Source of the DNA: Myxococcaceae bacterium
GTDB lineage: Bacteria > Myxococcota > Myxococcia > Myxococcales > UBA5297
Reading direction: 5' to 3'
DNA length: 64,000 nt
Assembly: GCA_017500825.1 (NCBI GenBank)
Contig: JAFVYB010000081.1
Span: 1 to 64,000 of the forward strand
A program made the position numbers and the translations under genes. Of the stretch, positions 44,801 through 53,232 are shown in pieces. The notes beneath the pieces are model-generated. The model was not told the origin of the DNA. It saw only the letters and a list, made by a program, of their open reading frames with translations, and ran no database searches. How positions within the stretch are numbered: the stretch's first letter is position 1; each line of letters opens with the position of its first letter.

Positions 44801-46094
44801 TCGTCCCAGTCGCGTCAGCGGCGCCTTCTTCTGGCTGCCCGTCGAACAGCGCGGCCTCGGTCAACGGCACGGTCTCCGGCTGGCCAGAGGCCTCCTCGGC
44901 GCCGGAAACAACCTCGCTTTCGGGCTGGGCGGCGACGGGCGCGAGGTCGGCGGTCAGCGGCGCGAGATCGGCCTCGTCCACAGAATCCACGCGCGCGGGC
45001 ATGGGCGCGGGCATGGGAGAAGGCGCGTTGGCGCTCACCATCGGCGCGGTCAGGTGCGGCAGCGGATGGGGCGCTGGGCGGGGGCGTTCCACTGAGGCGA
45101 ACGCTGGCGCGGCGTTTTTGCGCTCGCTCTGGGCGGCCAAATCCTCCGGCGAAAACCATCCCTTGGAGGCGCGGATGGCTTCACTCGACGTGCGGCGCAT
45201 GCCGTCTGGCGAACTGAGCAGCGAGGAGAGCAGGCGCGGCGCGGCGTCGTCACTGGGGGGCGGCATCGCGTCTGCGGACGATGCGTCTGCGGTCGACACG
45301 GCGGCATGGATCGGCGCGGCCTCGGGCGCGGGATCGTCACTGCCCAGCGAGCGGAAGATGGCGGAGAGCTCGCGTTGATCCTCGTCAAAGAGGGGCGCGG
45401 CGGCGGGGAACTCAGGCGCGGCGGGCACGGCCTCTGGCGCGGGGACATAGGCGCCCACGTCGACCATCGTCGGCTGTTCCTGGGAGATGGCGCCCAGCGC
45501 GAGGTCGTCGGTCACGTGCTCAAAGGGCGAAGACGCGGCGGGCGCGGCCTCTGGCGCGGGGACATAGGCGCCCACGTCGACAACAGTCGGCAGGTCCTGG
45601 GCGATCTCGCCGACGCCGGGATCGGCGGCCACGTGATCAAAAGGCGACGGCGCGCTTTCAGCGGCCACGGCGGCGGGATCGACGTGCGCGGCAAGGGCGT
45701 TTTGGGCCTGGGCCAGCCACTGTTGGGCGGCTTCGTCCGCGGGCGACAGCTCGACGGCGCGTTCGAGAAAGGACAGCGCCTCCTGGGCCAACCCGGCCTG
45801 CAGCAGCAGGTCGCCAGCCCGCGTGAGTGTCTGCGCGTCGTCTGGCGTCAGTTGCGCGGCGGCTCGCAGGAACTCGATGGCCTCGGCCGCGCGTCCCAGT
45901 TTGAGCAAGGCGCTGGCGCACAGGACGTGTCCGGGGACCGAGTCCGGGTGGGCGGCCAGTCCCTGTTGGCAAATCTCGATGGCGCGCTCGCAGTCGCCGC
46001 TGTCGATGAGGAGCTCGGCCAGGTTGAGAAAGACGAGGCTGCCGGGATCGGCATGGAGTGTCTGTTCGTAGCTCTCGACCAGTTGGGTCGTCAT
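41859..46094 (-). CDS. Giant TPR protein with single membrane helix and lysine-rich tail
   Basis: The 1411-residue protein has cytoplasmic TPRs at the N-terminus (about 1-135: LVFLNLAELLIDSGDCERA), then a long Pro/Ala/Glu-rich linker (about 140-520) that contains a tandem repeat (SPFDHVAADPGVGEIAQ / SPFEHVTDDLALGAISQ, each ending VDVGAYVPAPEA, about 40 residues apart). One transmembrane helix follows (about 550, MAGALALIAVAAAGSYVF), then ~750 residues of extracytoplasmic TPRs and a Lys/Ala/Ser-rich tail (KSKGKQAAKKRSKK). This inside-linker-outside layout suits a scaffold or signalling bridge across the inner membrane. It is coupled to the small membrane protein downstream. No enzyme motif was found. 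Confidence 0.8.
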   Translation of the reverse strand: MTTQLVESYEQTLHADPGSLVFLNLAELLIDSGDCERAIEICQQGLAAHPDSVPGHVLCASALLKLGRAAEAIEFLRAAAQLTPDDAQTLTRAGDLLLQAGLAQEALSFLERAVELSPADEAAQQWLAQAQNALAAHVDPAAVAAESAPSPFDHVAADPGVGEIAQDLPTVVDVGAYVPAPEAAPAASSPFEHVTDDLALGAISQEQPTMVDVGAYVPAPEAVPAAPEFPAAAPLFDEDQRELSAIFRSLGSDDPAPEAAPIHAAVSTADASSADAMPPPSDDAAPRLLSSLLSSPDGMRRTSSEAIRASKGWFSPEDLAAQSERKNAAPAFASVERPRPAPHPLPHLTAPMVSANAPSPMPAPMPARVDSVDEADLAPLTADLAPVAAQPESEVVSGAEEASGQPETVPLTEAALFDGQPEEGAADATGTNPDAEIESQAFATPPPLPPKSATPDMGLAAPPPLPPKGAPPPLPPVTLKPATPRRGGLLDDLPAEFVPSTPPRPAQVPSVMVTAQTAEEIAREYERELREKLLTQPKPTFLRRHWPKMAGALALIAVAAAGSYVFQKSSRETQGTRVGQWRADAARALPLATPQAYRDAIELSERLLDENAADLDAMTTRAFAHAALFHSFGGRAEDRAEAEKHLETIRAHAPGLALAIDYRLEDRDQKITKSKAIAKLAKLDVKALKTGFERAEVHLLLAERLIAQKKLDDASRHLTQSLTEDASHVETLLASGQSLLRPAIASQSADADRAFAMFERAQQISPNHVGAILGLTEAALMRRDQTIEDDREHLARLQKARESYEAAAKTSTPWPEALLPQLDLAEGQLRARVGEGEKAVEILMAGAERHEKRRGEFQRALGEAHMLSGRHDEAAKVFASLSKRAPKNARYKVLHARALLLQGRPREALKVSERYKGSRDLQILHGIALYELNRLERAKSVLISTAPSGQNLPAQAVVYLALIDARLDPETAVDRSLGILANIGPKNRFWSLAQSATGRLLLRQGKEKEAHAALMAAIAKDLRDYESRCVLGRHQLLSGQVDEARKQLDSALKINPFHLEARLALVESLFLLGDLAAVESALDPVLDDRPDTEILLADLRLKLLKGDLDAARRALTRARKADGKDPAVQLASVQFFALSGEMGQARADLKRLRSGNADTRLDLADRLLRQGDFAGAKALYEAARKRDEDELRARVGLAEIAIAAGDKKERAGLPKEIDALVKAISDGKAEATTPVDAEVRARVFAVHALLLVAAKKKNQARNQADKALEAYSLAPEAQLAKAGAERLFGDAATVQTSIERALRLEPAMARAHLELGVALAGTDRERAQKSLDTARRLSPKGPIADDAAAAVARLSNAPANVADHAADKSDAKSGDKAKVEAKSKEKSDAKSKAATKGKSKGKQAAKKRSKK

Positions 46095-46336
46095 GCGCGC
46101 ACCTCGCTCTTCTCTGGAGCGTGAATGTGACTCAGGCCCGGCGACACTGCGGCACGGGCGAAAGAGCGCCGATGTCCAACGCTGGCGCGTCTCGAATGAA
46201 ACGCCCCGCCAACGGCTGCCGGCAGGGCGCGAAAATCGGGGGTTGAACGGGTCTCAGCGGGCTGGCGCCAAGGGCCTTTTTGAGAGGGGGGAGGCCGCCT
46301 TGACACGCCGGGGCGCGGGCCCCTAGTGGCGCGCCC

Positions 46337-46831
46337 ATGTTCAAGTCAATGCCCTCTTTGAGCTTTTGTTTGCTCCTCTGCGCCCTCTGGACCGCCGCCT
46401 GCGCCACGACGCCGAAAAAGGCCAATCCGCGTGAGCTGCGCGAGACGAGCGAGTCCTTTGCCCGGCGCCTGCGCTGGGGCGACTACAAGGGCATGGCGCA
46501 ATTTCTGCGGCCAGAAGCGCGCCTCGACTTTGTCAAGGGCGTCCTCGATCGCGGCGACGACGAGTTGCTCAAGGTGATCGATTGCGAGCTCGAACACGTC
46601 CAATACGTCCCGGATGGCGCCGTCGTGCTCGCGCGCGTGGTCTGGCATCGGCTGCCTTCGGTGACGGCTCAAAGCGAGGTCGTCTCGCTCCACTTCGAGG
46701 ACGCGGAAGGCCAGTGGCTGATCGGCGCGGTAGAGGGCGGTCCCCTGCCTGTCGCCAAATCGACGGCGCCAGACGCTGAAGCGGGGCGGGGCAAGTCGGC
46801 CGACACGCGCGAAAGCCTGCAGAAGCTCTAG
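46337..46831 (+). CDS. Small lipoprotein of unknown function
   Basis: The 164-residue protein has a lipobox (TAAC, Cys22) after a clear signal. The mature part looks like one alpha+beta domain (ESFARRLRWGDYKGMAQFL, then VLARVVWHRLPSVTAQSEVV, GQWLIGAVEGG) resembling NTF2-like or similar periplasmic folds. No confident family was found. A second in-frame ATG at 46349 is an alternative start; no strong Shine-Dalgarno supports either. Confidence 0.68.
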   Translation: MFKSMPSLSFCLLLCALWTAACATTPKKANPRELRETSESFARRLRWGDYKGMAQFLRPEARLDFVKGVLDRGDDELLKVIDCELEHVQYVPDGAVVLARVVWHRLPSVTAQSEVVSLHFEDAEGQWLIGAVEGGPLPVAKSTAPDAEAGRGKSADTRESLQKL

Positions 46832-46908
46832 GCGCGTTGCCCCAAGGCGCGACGCCAACGCGGGCATCTGGGAACAGCGCCCAGGCCAGCGCAGAACGCC
46901 ACGGCATC

Positions 46909-46945
46909 AAAAAGCCCCCCTCGGCGCGTTTGTCCGAAGGGGGCT
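46909..46945 (-). terminator. Rho-independent terminator of lpxC
   Basis: On the minus strand AGCCCCCTTCGG pairs with CCGAGGGGGGCT (small mismatch) and is followed by TTTTTG. It begins 38 bases past the lpxC stop. Confidence 0.88.
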
Positions 46946-46982
46946 GAAGTCTCTGGCGGCCATTGAGCCGCTGAAGCGCGAC

Positions 46983-47927
46983 TCAGGCCATGGCGGCTGC
47001 CGCGGCGAAGGTCGGCAGCGTTGCCTCGATGCGGGCCATCTCGCCGGGCGTCGCGCGGATCACCTCGTAGCAGGTGGGATCGGAGAGGACGCGCATCGTC
47101 AGCTGGTGGTTGAGGGCGTGCCCCGACTTGTCGGCGCGCAGGTGGCCGATGAGCGGACGGCCCAGGAGGAAGAGGTCGCCGATGGCGTCGAGCGTCTTGT
47201 GGCGGACGAACTCGTCGGCGAAGCGCAGCCCCTCCGGATTGAGGATGCTGAAGCCGTCGACGACGATCGCGTTCTCGATGGAGCCGCCCTTGGCTAGACC
47301 CGCGCTCTTGAGCGCCTCGATGTCCTTCAAAAATCCGAAGGTGCGGGCGCAGGCGATCTCGCGGCAGAAGTTGGCCGATGAGCATTCGAGCTCCATCAGT
47401 TGGTTGCTGATGAGCGGGTGCCTGAAGTCGATGCTGCAGTGGATGCTGAAGCTGTTGGCGGGTGTGAGCGCGGCCGACTTGAAGCCATCGCCGACCTGGA
47501 CCGGACGGCGGATGACGATGAACTCCTTCATCGCGCGCTGCAGGACGACGCCGGCCTCCTGAATGAGGCGGACAAAGGGGAGCGCCGAGCCGTCGAAGAT
47601 GGGGATTTCGGGCGCGTTGACCTCGATGCGCAGGTTGTCGATGCCCATGGCGTGCAGCGCGGCGCAGCAGTGTTCGACGGTGCTCACGCGGACGCCATCG
47701 CGGCCCAGCGTCGTGGCCAGCGCGGTGTCGACCACAAACTGGGCGCGGGCCGGGATGTCGCGCGAGTCGGGCAGATCAACACGGCGGAAGGTGATCCCGT
47801 AGTTTTCGGGCGCGGGCTTGAAGGTCAGGCGGACGCGCTTTCCCGTGTGCAGGCCGACGCCTTCACAGGAGATCTCGTTGGCCAAAGTCCGCTGTCTGTA
47901 GAGGTCCTTGCGTCTCATCTTCATCAT
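46983..47927 (-). CDS. lpxC: UDP-3-O-acyl-N-acetylglucosamine deacetylase
   Basis: LpxC is the zinc-dependent, committed step of lipid A synthesis, so this cell makes lipopolysaccharide. The 314-residue protein has the usual length. Visible motifs are GVGLHTGK (24-30), the zinc-ligand region VEHCCAALHAMGIDN (His86; the common sequence is EHLLAAL), FDGSALPF, the second zinc site RHKTLDAIGD, and SGHALNHQL with the catalytic His. It stands alone with its own terminator, apart from other lpx genes. Confidence 0.97.
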   Translation of the reverse strand: MMKMRRKDLYRQRTLANEISCEGVGLHTGKRVRLTFKPAPENYGITFRRVDLPDSRDIPARAQFVVDTALATTLGRDGVRVSTVEHCCAALHAMGIDNLRIEVNAPEIPIFDGSALPFVRLIQEAGVVLQRAMKEFIVIRRPVQVGDGFKSAALTPANSFSIHCSIDFRHPLISNQLMELECSSANFCREIACARTFGFLKDIEALKSAGLAKGGSIENAIVVDGFSILNPEGLRFADEFVRHKTLDAIGDLFLLGRPLIGHLRADKSGHALNHQLTMRVLSDPTCYEVIRATPGEMARIEATLPTFAAAAAMA

Positions 47928-48265
47928 CAGCCGCGCTCCGTCCGATGTCGGGGGCTGTCACACCCTGTCCGTTCAGGGGGCCCCTCTCGTTTTGTTTTGT
48001 TTCGTGGCGCGGCGCGCTTGGCAATTTCCGTGCCAAACCCTCAAGTCTCGTCGACGGAGACGCCTGTCTCCGATGCGCGCGGCAGTGATCGCTTGGCGGC
48101 GAAAGCGTCAGCGTCGCGCGGGCGCCTTGGTTGTCATGGCGGCGGCACACAATCGCCAATTTAGGCAGCTCTCAGGCGCCGGGCCGTCAGGGGCGCGGCC
48201 CTCTGGCAGGTGACGTGCGCCAGGGAAAGATTTTTCCCTTCATTTTTCGAGCCTGCGGCATCGCG
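47928..48265. other. Intergenic stretch upstream of lpxC
   Basis: No gene or RNA is seen here. It carries the lpxC promoter region on the minus strand; a T/G-rich patch at 47989-48003 is the only compositional feature. Confidence 0.3.
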
Positions 48266-48300
48266 CGAAAAAGCGCTGCCACCCGAGGCGACAGCGCTTC
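48266..48300 (-). terminator. Rho-independent terminator after the DUF1844 gene
   Basis: On the minus strand AAGCGCTGTCGCC pairs with GGTGGCAGCGCTT (two G-U pairs) around a 3-nt loop and runs into TTTTT. Confidence 0.85.
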
Positions 48301-48340
48301 AAAAAAAGGTGATCCCGGAAAGCGGGGGAGGGCGAAAGGC

Positions 48341-48838
48341 TCAGCGCGGCGTGGCGCCCGACTTTTGGATGAAGCGCATCCTCAGGTCGTAGAGGACGGT
48401 CGAGAGGAGCTTTTGTTCGGCGTCGGTGAGGTTGCCGCGCGTCTTTTCTTCGAGCATCGCCAGGACATCGATCGACTGCTTGGCCATGCCGAGGTCGACG
48501 CTGGGGGCGCCCGTCTCGGGATCGTTGGCCTCGCCCAGGTGGATGAGCGCCGAGCTCGCCAGACTGAGGCAGAGCTGGGTGAAATCCATCGGCGGCAACG
48601 ACTTTTGGGCGTCTGGCCTGTCGGGCTTTTTCTCCATCTGCCAGCCCGGCCCCTCGACGACGCGATCGCCGCCCTGAGTGCCCGCCTCTTGTCCGTCTGG
48701 CCGACCCGCCGCTGTCGCGTCCGCCGTCTGACACTCTGGCGTTGCCCGCGCCGAATCTTCCGCTGCTCCGTCGTCGTCAAAGCGGATGCGGCGGTCGGTC
48801 ACCTTGAAGCCCTTCCCGTCCTTCATCTCGTCGCTCAT
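48341..48838 (-). CDS. DUF1844 domain protein
   Basis: The 165-residue protein has a charged, disordered N-terminus and a C-terminal DUF1844 domain (about 83-155: MDFTQLCLSLASSALIHLGE, MAKQSIDVLAMLEEKTRGNL, LLSTVLYDLRMRFI). DUF1844 proteins are small helical proteins found in many Myxococcota, Deltaproteobacteria and Acidobacteria; no function is established. It is followed by a strong terminator and preceded 41 bases upstream by the small 66-residue gene, probably in the same transcript. Confidence 0.85.
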   Translation of the reverse strand: MSDEMKDGKGFKVTDRRIRFDDDGAAEDSARATPECQTADATAAGRPDGQEAGTQGGDRVVEGPGWQMEKKPDRPDAQKSLPPMDFTQLCLSLASSALIHLGEANDPETGAPSVDLGMAKQSIDVLAMLEEKTRGNLTDAEQKLLSTVLYDLRMRFIQKSGATPR

Positions 48839-48879
48839 GCGTCACCTCGGCGTTCTGGCGCGCGTCGTGGCGGGCGCGT

Positions 48880-49080
48880 TCAGTCCTCTTCCTCGGGATG
48901 GTGGCCGGTGGCCTGGACTTCCTGAACTTCGAGCTCGGACTCGATCGGGAGGGCTTGGTCCGCGAGATCGGGCAGGGATGCCAGGTGCTGCTCGTAATCC
49001 TCGGCGCTGATGGCGCCGCGCTTGATGAGGCGGTCGACGAGGCGCTTGTCGAAGACTTTGGGATCGGTGGTCTTGGTCAT
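48880..49080 (-). CDS. Small acidic conserved hypothetical protein (66 residues)
   Basis: The frame MTKTTDPKVFDKRLVDRLIK continues to an acidic end (GHHPEEED) and has a good Shine-Dalgarno (GAGGAAC). The larger open frame upstream is not supported. The helical start (DKRLVDRLIKRGAISAEDYE) looks like a real folded protein, of a type seen beside DUF1844 genes in related bacteria, as remembered rather than searched. Function unknown. Confidence 0.7.
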   Translation of the reverse strand: MTKTTDPKVFDKRLVDRLIKRGAISAEDYEQHLASLPDLADQALPIESELEVQEVQATGHHPEEED

Positions 49081-49449
49081 GGGTGGTTCCTCGCTGTTCG
49101 GAGCTTGTGGGGTCAGGGGCGCCAGAGGGGCCCGCAAAAAGGCGCGGCGCTTTAGGGGAGCGCTCGGCGAAAAGTCAAATCCCGCGCCAGGGGAGGCCGC
49201 GCTCGTCGCGTCACCCTGTCCGGGGGGCGACAAACGCTGTCCGCGCGGTTTGGGCAGGATGTGCGCCGTTGTGTGTCGTTCGGTGCTGTTCCGCGCCGTT
49301 TTGTTCCGCGCCGCGCTGCCCCAAGTCGAGTCGCGCCGCCGTCTCCGGCGATGATCGGGCGCTGGCAAAGCCTCTGTCCCCGCCGCAGCTTGGCCCAACG
49401 CCGCTCTCGGCGTGCCGCTCGCCCAGATCCGGCCTGGAGGTGCCCCGCG
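49081..49449. other. Divergent intergenic region with a short direct repeat
   Basis: No gene is called here. TGTTCCGCGCCG occurs twice, at 49287-49298 and 49302-49313. The regions upstream of both flanking genes are included. Confidence 0.35.
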
Positions 49450-50745
49450 ATGCTCGTCCTTGCGCTTGCGCTCAGTGGGATCCTGCTCGTTCACGCGTTC
49501 GCCGGTTACGGACTCTCCCTGCGCGTCGTCCTGGCTCTGGTCGCGCGCGGTCGAATTCAGAGCGGCCATCCAGTTCGGGAGGCGCCTGGGCTGCCGCCGT
49601 CGGAACTGCCCCGCGTCACGATGGTGGTGGCGGCCCACAACGAGGCGGCCTGCATCGGCGCCAAGCTGCGCAACTTCCAGGCGCTCGACTACCCAAAGGA
49701 GAAGCTCGACCTCATCGTCGGCAGCGACGGTTCGGAAGACGAGACCGACGCCATTGTCGCGCGCTTTGCCCGGGACGACCCGCGCGTCCGCCTCTCGACC
49801 GCCCCCCGCGTCGGCAAGAGCGCTGTCCTCAACCGCTGCGTTCCCCAGGCGCGCGGCGAATGGGTGCTGCTCACCGACGCCAACACCATGCTGCGTCCCG
49901 ACGCCCTGCGCGCGCTCGCCCGCCACACGATCAACCCCGATGTGGGCGCCATCGCCGGCCGACTGGTGCTGCTGAAGCCCGGTTCATCGACCGGAAGCGG
50001 GAACGCGGACGGCTTTGGCGAGACGGCCACCGAGGGCGAGGGCCTCTATTGGCGCCACGAGACCTGGCTGAAATCGACCGAGGCCAGTCTCGGCGTCCTC
50101 CTCGGCATGAACGGCGCGCTCTACGCCCTGCGCCGCGATCTCTTCACGCCCCTGCGTCCGGAGACGATCGTCGACGATTTGGTGATTCCGCTCAGACTCG
50201 TCATCGCCGGTCACGCGCTCGCCTGGGCACCCGACGCGCTCGCCTTCGAAGAGACGGCCACCTCGCTTGCGGACGAATCGCGCCGCCGCGTCCGCATCGC
50301 CGCCGGCAACTTTCAGAGTCTCGCCTGGCTCTGGCCCCTGCTCTCGCCCCGCCGCGGCCTGTGGGCCTACGCTTTCTGGTCGCACAAGGTCCTGCGCTGG
50401 TGCGCGCCCCTCTTTCTCGCCCTCGCCTTTGTCGCCAACGCGGCGCTCGCCCTTCAGGGCCGCCTGTGGTCGGCGCTCTTTGCGGCTCAATGCGTCTTCT
50501 ATGGACTGGCACTCGTGGGCGCGCTCGTCGCTGAACCCGTCTCGGAAGCGCCTTGGCCCCGCCGCGCGAAGTGGACGCGCCTTCTTTTGCTGCCGCGCGC
50601 CATTCATTTTTTCGTGCGCATGAACTGGGCGCAGGCCCGCGGATTTGTCCGATTCGTTCTCGGACGACAGCGGGCCACCTGGGAGCGGACAGCGCGGGCG
50701 TTCGAGGCGGTGGGCGACGCGGCGGATTCTGGCGAGCGCGAGTGA
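49450..50745 (+). CDS. Glycosyltransferase family 2 (membrane-associated)
   Basis: The 431-residue protein starts with a hydrophobic segment (1-25) and a GT-A domain: VVAAHNEAACIGAKL, then VGSDGSEDETDAIV and LLTDANTM (metal-binding acidic motif), MNGALYALRRDLF, and RRRVRIAAGNFQ (QxxRW-like acceptor site). C-terminal hydrophobic helices follow (about 315-395). This layout is that of processive or polysaccharide-forming GT2 enzymes such as poly-N-acetylglucosamine synthases. The ATG at 49450 has GGAGGTG upstream; the 63 codons before it in the same frame are unsupported. Confidence 0.9.
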   Translation: MLVLALALSGILLVHAFAGYGLSLRVVLALVARGRIQSGHPVREAPGLPPSELPRVTMVVAAHNEAACIGAKLRNFQALDYPKEKLDLIVGSDGSEDETDAIVARFARDDPRVRLSTAPRVGKSAVLNRCVPQARGEWVLLTDANTMLRPDALRALARHTINPDVGAIAGRLVLLKPGSSTGSGNADGFGETATEGEGLYWRHETWLKSTEASLGVLLGMNGALYALRRDLFTPLRPETIVDDLVIPLRLVIAGHALAWAPDALAFEETATSLADESRRRVRIAAGNFQSLAWLWPLLSPRRGLWAYAFWSHKVLRWCAPLFLALAFVANAALALQGRLWSALFAAQCVFYGLALVGALVAEPVSEAPWPRRAKWTRLLLLPRAIHFFVRMNWAQARGFVRFVLGRQRATWERTARAFEAVGDAADSGERE

Positions 50746-50898
50746 GTCGATGCGCGGGCCGCGACGACGTGGACCTTCGCGCCACAAAAGTCCTGGCCCA
50801 GCCTCTCCCACCTGAGGACTGGCCGCTCTCGCGTAAGGCGCCAACTTCAGGGCTTTCGGGGAGGTCAATTCCGGCCTCCGCGCCAAGGGAGAAGCCAC

Positions 50899-51186
50899 AT
50901 GAACAAGATGCCGCCCGTGAAGAAGTGCGAAGTCGAGAGCTGTTACTTCAACAACGAGCAGAGGTGCCGCGCTGGCGCCATCACCGTCGGCAGTGGGGAG
51001 CCTCGCTGCGAGACCTTCGCTCAGAGCGCCTCGCATTCGCGCGTCGACACCCAGGCAGAGGTCGGCGCCTGTCACGTCACCAGCTGCCGCTACAACGACC
51101 AGATGCTCTGCGAGGCTGCGGGCATCGACGTCGTCGTCCACAAGGATCACGCCGACTGCGAGACCTACGAGCCGCGCCAAAGCTGA
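50899..51186 (+). CDS. Small protein with two DUF1540 modules
   Basis: The 95-residue protein holds two Cys-rich modules of the DUF1540 type: CEVESCYFNNEQRCRAGAI with CETF (residues 10-41), then CHVTSCRYNDQMLCEAAGI with CETY (58-91). Each has four Cys, suggesting metal binding. No function is known for the family. The ATG has a good Shine-Dalgarno (AAGGGAGAAG). Confidence 0.88.
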   Translation: MNKMPPVKKCEVESCYFNNEQRCRAGAITVGSGEPRCETFAQSASHSRVDTQAEVGACHVTSCRYNDQMLCEAAGIDVVVHKDHADCETYEPRQS

Positions 51187-51205
51187 GTGACGCGACTTAA
51201 GCTTC

Positions 51206-51231
51206 GACGCGTCAGACCGTTTTGACGCGTC
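51206..51231. other. Perfect 9-bp hairpin between convergent genes
   Basis: GACGCGTCA and TGACGCGTC pair around an 8-nt loop, between the end of the DUF1540 gene and recN. There is no clear T run, so it may protect transcript ends or terminate weakly. Confidence 0.45.
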
Positions 51232-51321
51232 TTGGGGCGCCCTTCCCTTTGCGGCGGGGTGCCTCGTTCGCCGGTTTGGCCCCTCGCCTCAGGGTGGCGG
51301 TTCCTCGCGCGGCGGACGCGC

Positions 51322-53163
51322 TCATTTGGCGGGTCGGGGCGACGATTTGGCGGCGCGCGCCTTGCAGGAGGCGGGCGGTTTGTCGGGGGACGCGGCAGTC
51401 GACGGCGCCTCCACTTTTGCTGAAGCATCTTTTGCCGACGCCTTTTCCGGCGATTCCGACACCTCCAACGCCACCCTGCCGCAGGCCTCGATCATGGCCC
51501 GGGCGTTGCCGAGCGCTTCGGGCGTGACGGCGCTGCCGGCCAACATGCGGGCGACTTCGCCAACCCTTCCCTCGTCCGAGAGCGGGCTGATGCAGGTGCG
51601 GACGCGTTCGTCGCGCGATTGTTTGGCCACCGTGAAGTGGCTGTCGGCGAAGGCGGCGATCTGCGGCAGATGCGTCACGACGATGATCTGCCGTTCGAGC
51701 GAGACAGCCTTGAGCACGCGCCCCACCGCGTCGGCCGCGGCGCCACTCATGCCGGTGTCCACCTCATCAAAGACGTAGGTGAAGACGGGATCGACGCGCG
51801 CCAGCACCCGTTTGATCGCCAGCATCAGGCGCGAGAGCTCGCCGCCCGAGGCGATGCGCGAGAGGGATTTGATGGCCTCTCCACGGTTGGGCGAGATGAG
51901 GAACTCGGCGCTTTCCAGGCCGCGGCTATCCACGCGCTGTCCGTCGATGTCCACCGTCCCCGGGCCCCCCGCGTGCGGCGTGAGCGCGACCTCGAAGACC
52001 GTCTTGTCCATGGCCAGCTTCTTCAGCTCGCCCTCGACCGCGCGCGCGAACCTTGCCGCCGCCTCCTGGCGCGCCTTTGAGAGCTCCCCGGCCAGTTCGA
52101 GCGCCTCGCGCCCCAGCCGCTGACACGCCTCGTTGAGCTCGGCCACGCGCTCTTCCTGCCTGTCGAGGCCGTCGATCTCGGCGCGCATCTGGGCGCGTTT
52201 TTGCAAGACGGCCTCCAGCGTTCCTCCGTGCTTGCGGCACAGGCGTTTGAGCGCTTCGAGCCTGTCGGCCACTTCTTCGAGTCGCTCCGGGCTCTGCCTC
52301 AGGTCGCGGGCGTGGCGTGAAATCTCGCGCGCCAACTCGTCGATCTCGATGCGGGCGCTCTGAAGCGAGGCGATCCAGGCCTCCGCCTCGGGCGTGACGT
52401 TGCCGATGGCGCCGAGCGCGTTCAGGGCGCTGGAGAGGCGATCAAGGACGCTGTCCTCGCTCGAATAGAGCAGCGATTCGACGCCGCTCAGGGCCCGCTT
52501 CTGGCGTTCGACAGAGGACAGGGCGCGGCGCTCGGCCTCCAGCTCTTCGATCTCGCCGTCTTTGGGGTCGACGGCCTCGATCTCGTCGATTTGGAATCGC
52601 AGGTAGTCGAGCTTTTGCGCGCGCTCCGCGTCGTCGAGGACAAGCGCCTCGCGCTGTTTGAGGCTGTCGATGAAGGCCGCGTGCGCCGTTCGGTAGCGGG
52701 AGAGGAGATCGCCGTCGCCGGCGAAGGCGTCGATGAGCCCGAGATGCAGCTCTGGCTTCAGCAGGCTGACGTGTTCGTGCTGACCGCTGATGTCGACGAG
52801 GCCGTGGGCAAGCTTTTCGAGTTGGCGGGCGGTGGAGAGGGCGCCGTTGATCCAGACCCGGCCCCGGCCCGTTCGGCTGACGGTGCGCCGGATGAGCAGC
52901 GCGTCGCCGTCGCTCGGCAGGCCCAGTTCCTCAAGCTCGGCGTCGAGGTTCATCCCTTCGAAGAGCGCTTCGACAGAGGCCTCGTCCGCGCCGGTTCGGA
53001 CCAGGTCGAGGCGTGCCCGGCCGCCGAGGATGAGGTGGAGCGCGTCGACGAGCAGCGACTTGCCCGCGCCGGTCTCGCCGGTGACGACGTTGAAGCCCGG
53101 GCCAAAGGCGACCTCGACCGATTCGACGATGGCCAGATTTTGGATTCGCAACGCGGTGATCAT
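51322..53163 (-). CDS. recN: DNA repair protein RecN
   Basis: RecN is an SMC-like ATPase for double-strand-break repair. The 613-residue protein has Walker A GETGAGKS (29-36), coiled coil in the middle, the signature SGGELSRLMLAI and Walker B YVFDEVDTGMSG. The C-terminal ~60 residues (SESPEKASAKDASAK) are low complexity and not part of the core. ATG 53163 (MITALRIQNLAIVES) is the usual RecN start; 16 codons upstream were discarded. It lies 69 bases after nadK, matching the frequent nadK-recN gene order. Confidence 0.95.
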   Translation of the reverse strand: MITALRIQNLAIVESVEVAFGPGFNVVTGETGAGKSLLVDALHLILGGRARLDLVRTGADEASVEALFEGMNLDAELEELGLPSDGDALLIRRTVSRTGRGRVWINGALSTARQLEKLAHGLVDISGQHEHVSLLKPELHLGLIDAFAGDGDLLSRYRTAHAAFIDSLKQREALVLDDAERAQKLDYLRFQIDEIEAVDPKDGEIEELEAERRALSSVERQKRALSGVESLLYSSEDSVLDRLSSALNALGAIGNVTPEAEAWIASLQSARIEIDELAREISRHARDLRQSPERLEEVADRLEALKRLCRKHGGTLEAVLQKRAQMRAEIDGLDRQEERVAELNEACQRLGREALELAGELSKARQEAAARFARAVEGELKKLAMDKTVFEVALTPHAGGPGTVDIDGQRVDSRGLESAEFLISPNRGEAIKSLSRIASGGELSRLMLAIKRVLARVDPVFTYVFDEVDTGMSGAAADAVGRVLKAVSLERQIIVVTHLPQIAAFADSHFTVAKQSRDERVRTCISPLSDEGRVGEVARMLAGSAVTPEALGNARAMIEACGRVALEVSESPEKASAKDASAKVEAPSTAASPDKPPASCKARAAKSSPRPAK

Positions 53164-53232
53164 CGGTGGTGACCGTTTCTTCGAGAGTGGCGGCGCGCGC
53201 GGCGGCGCCAAAGTTCGATGGACTCGGCAGGT

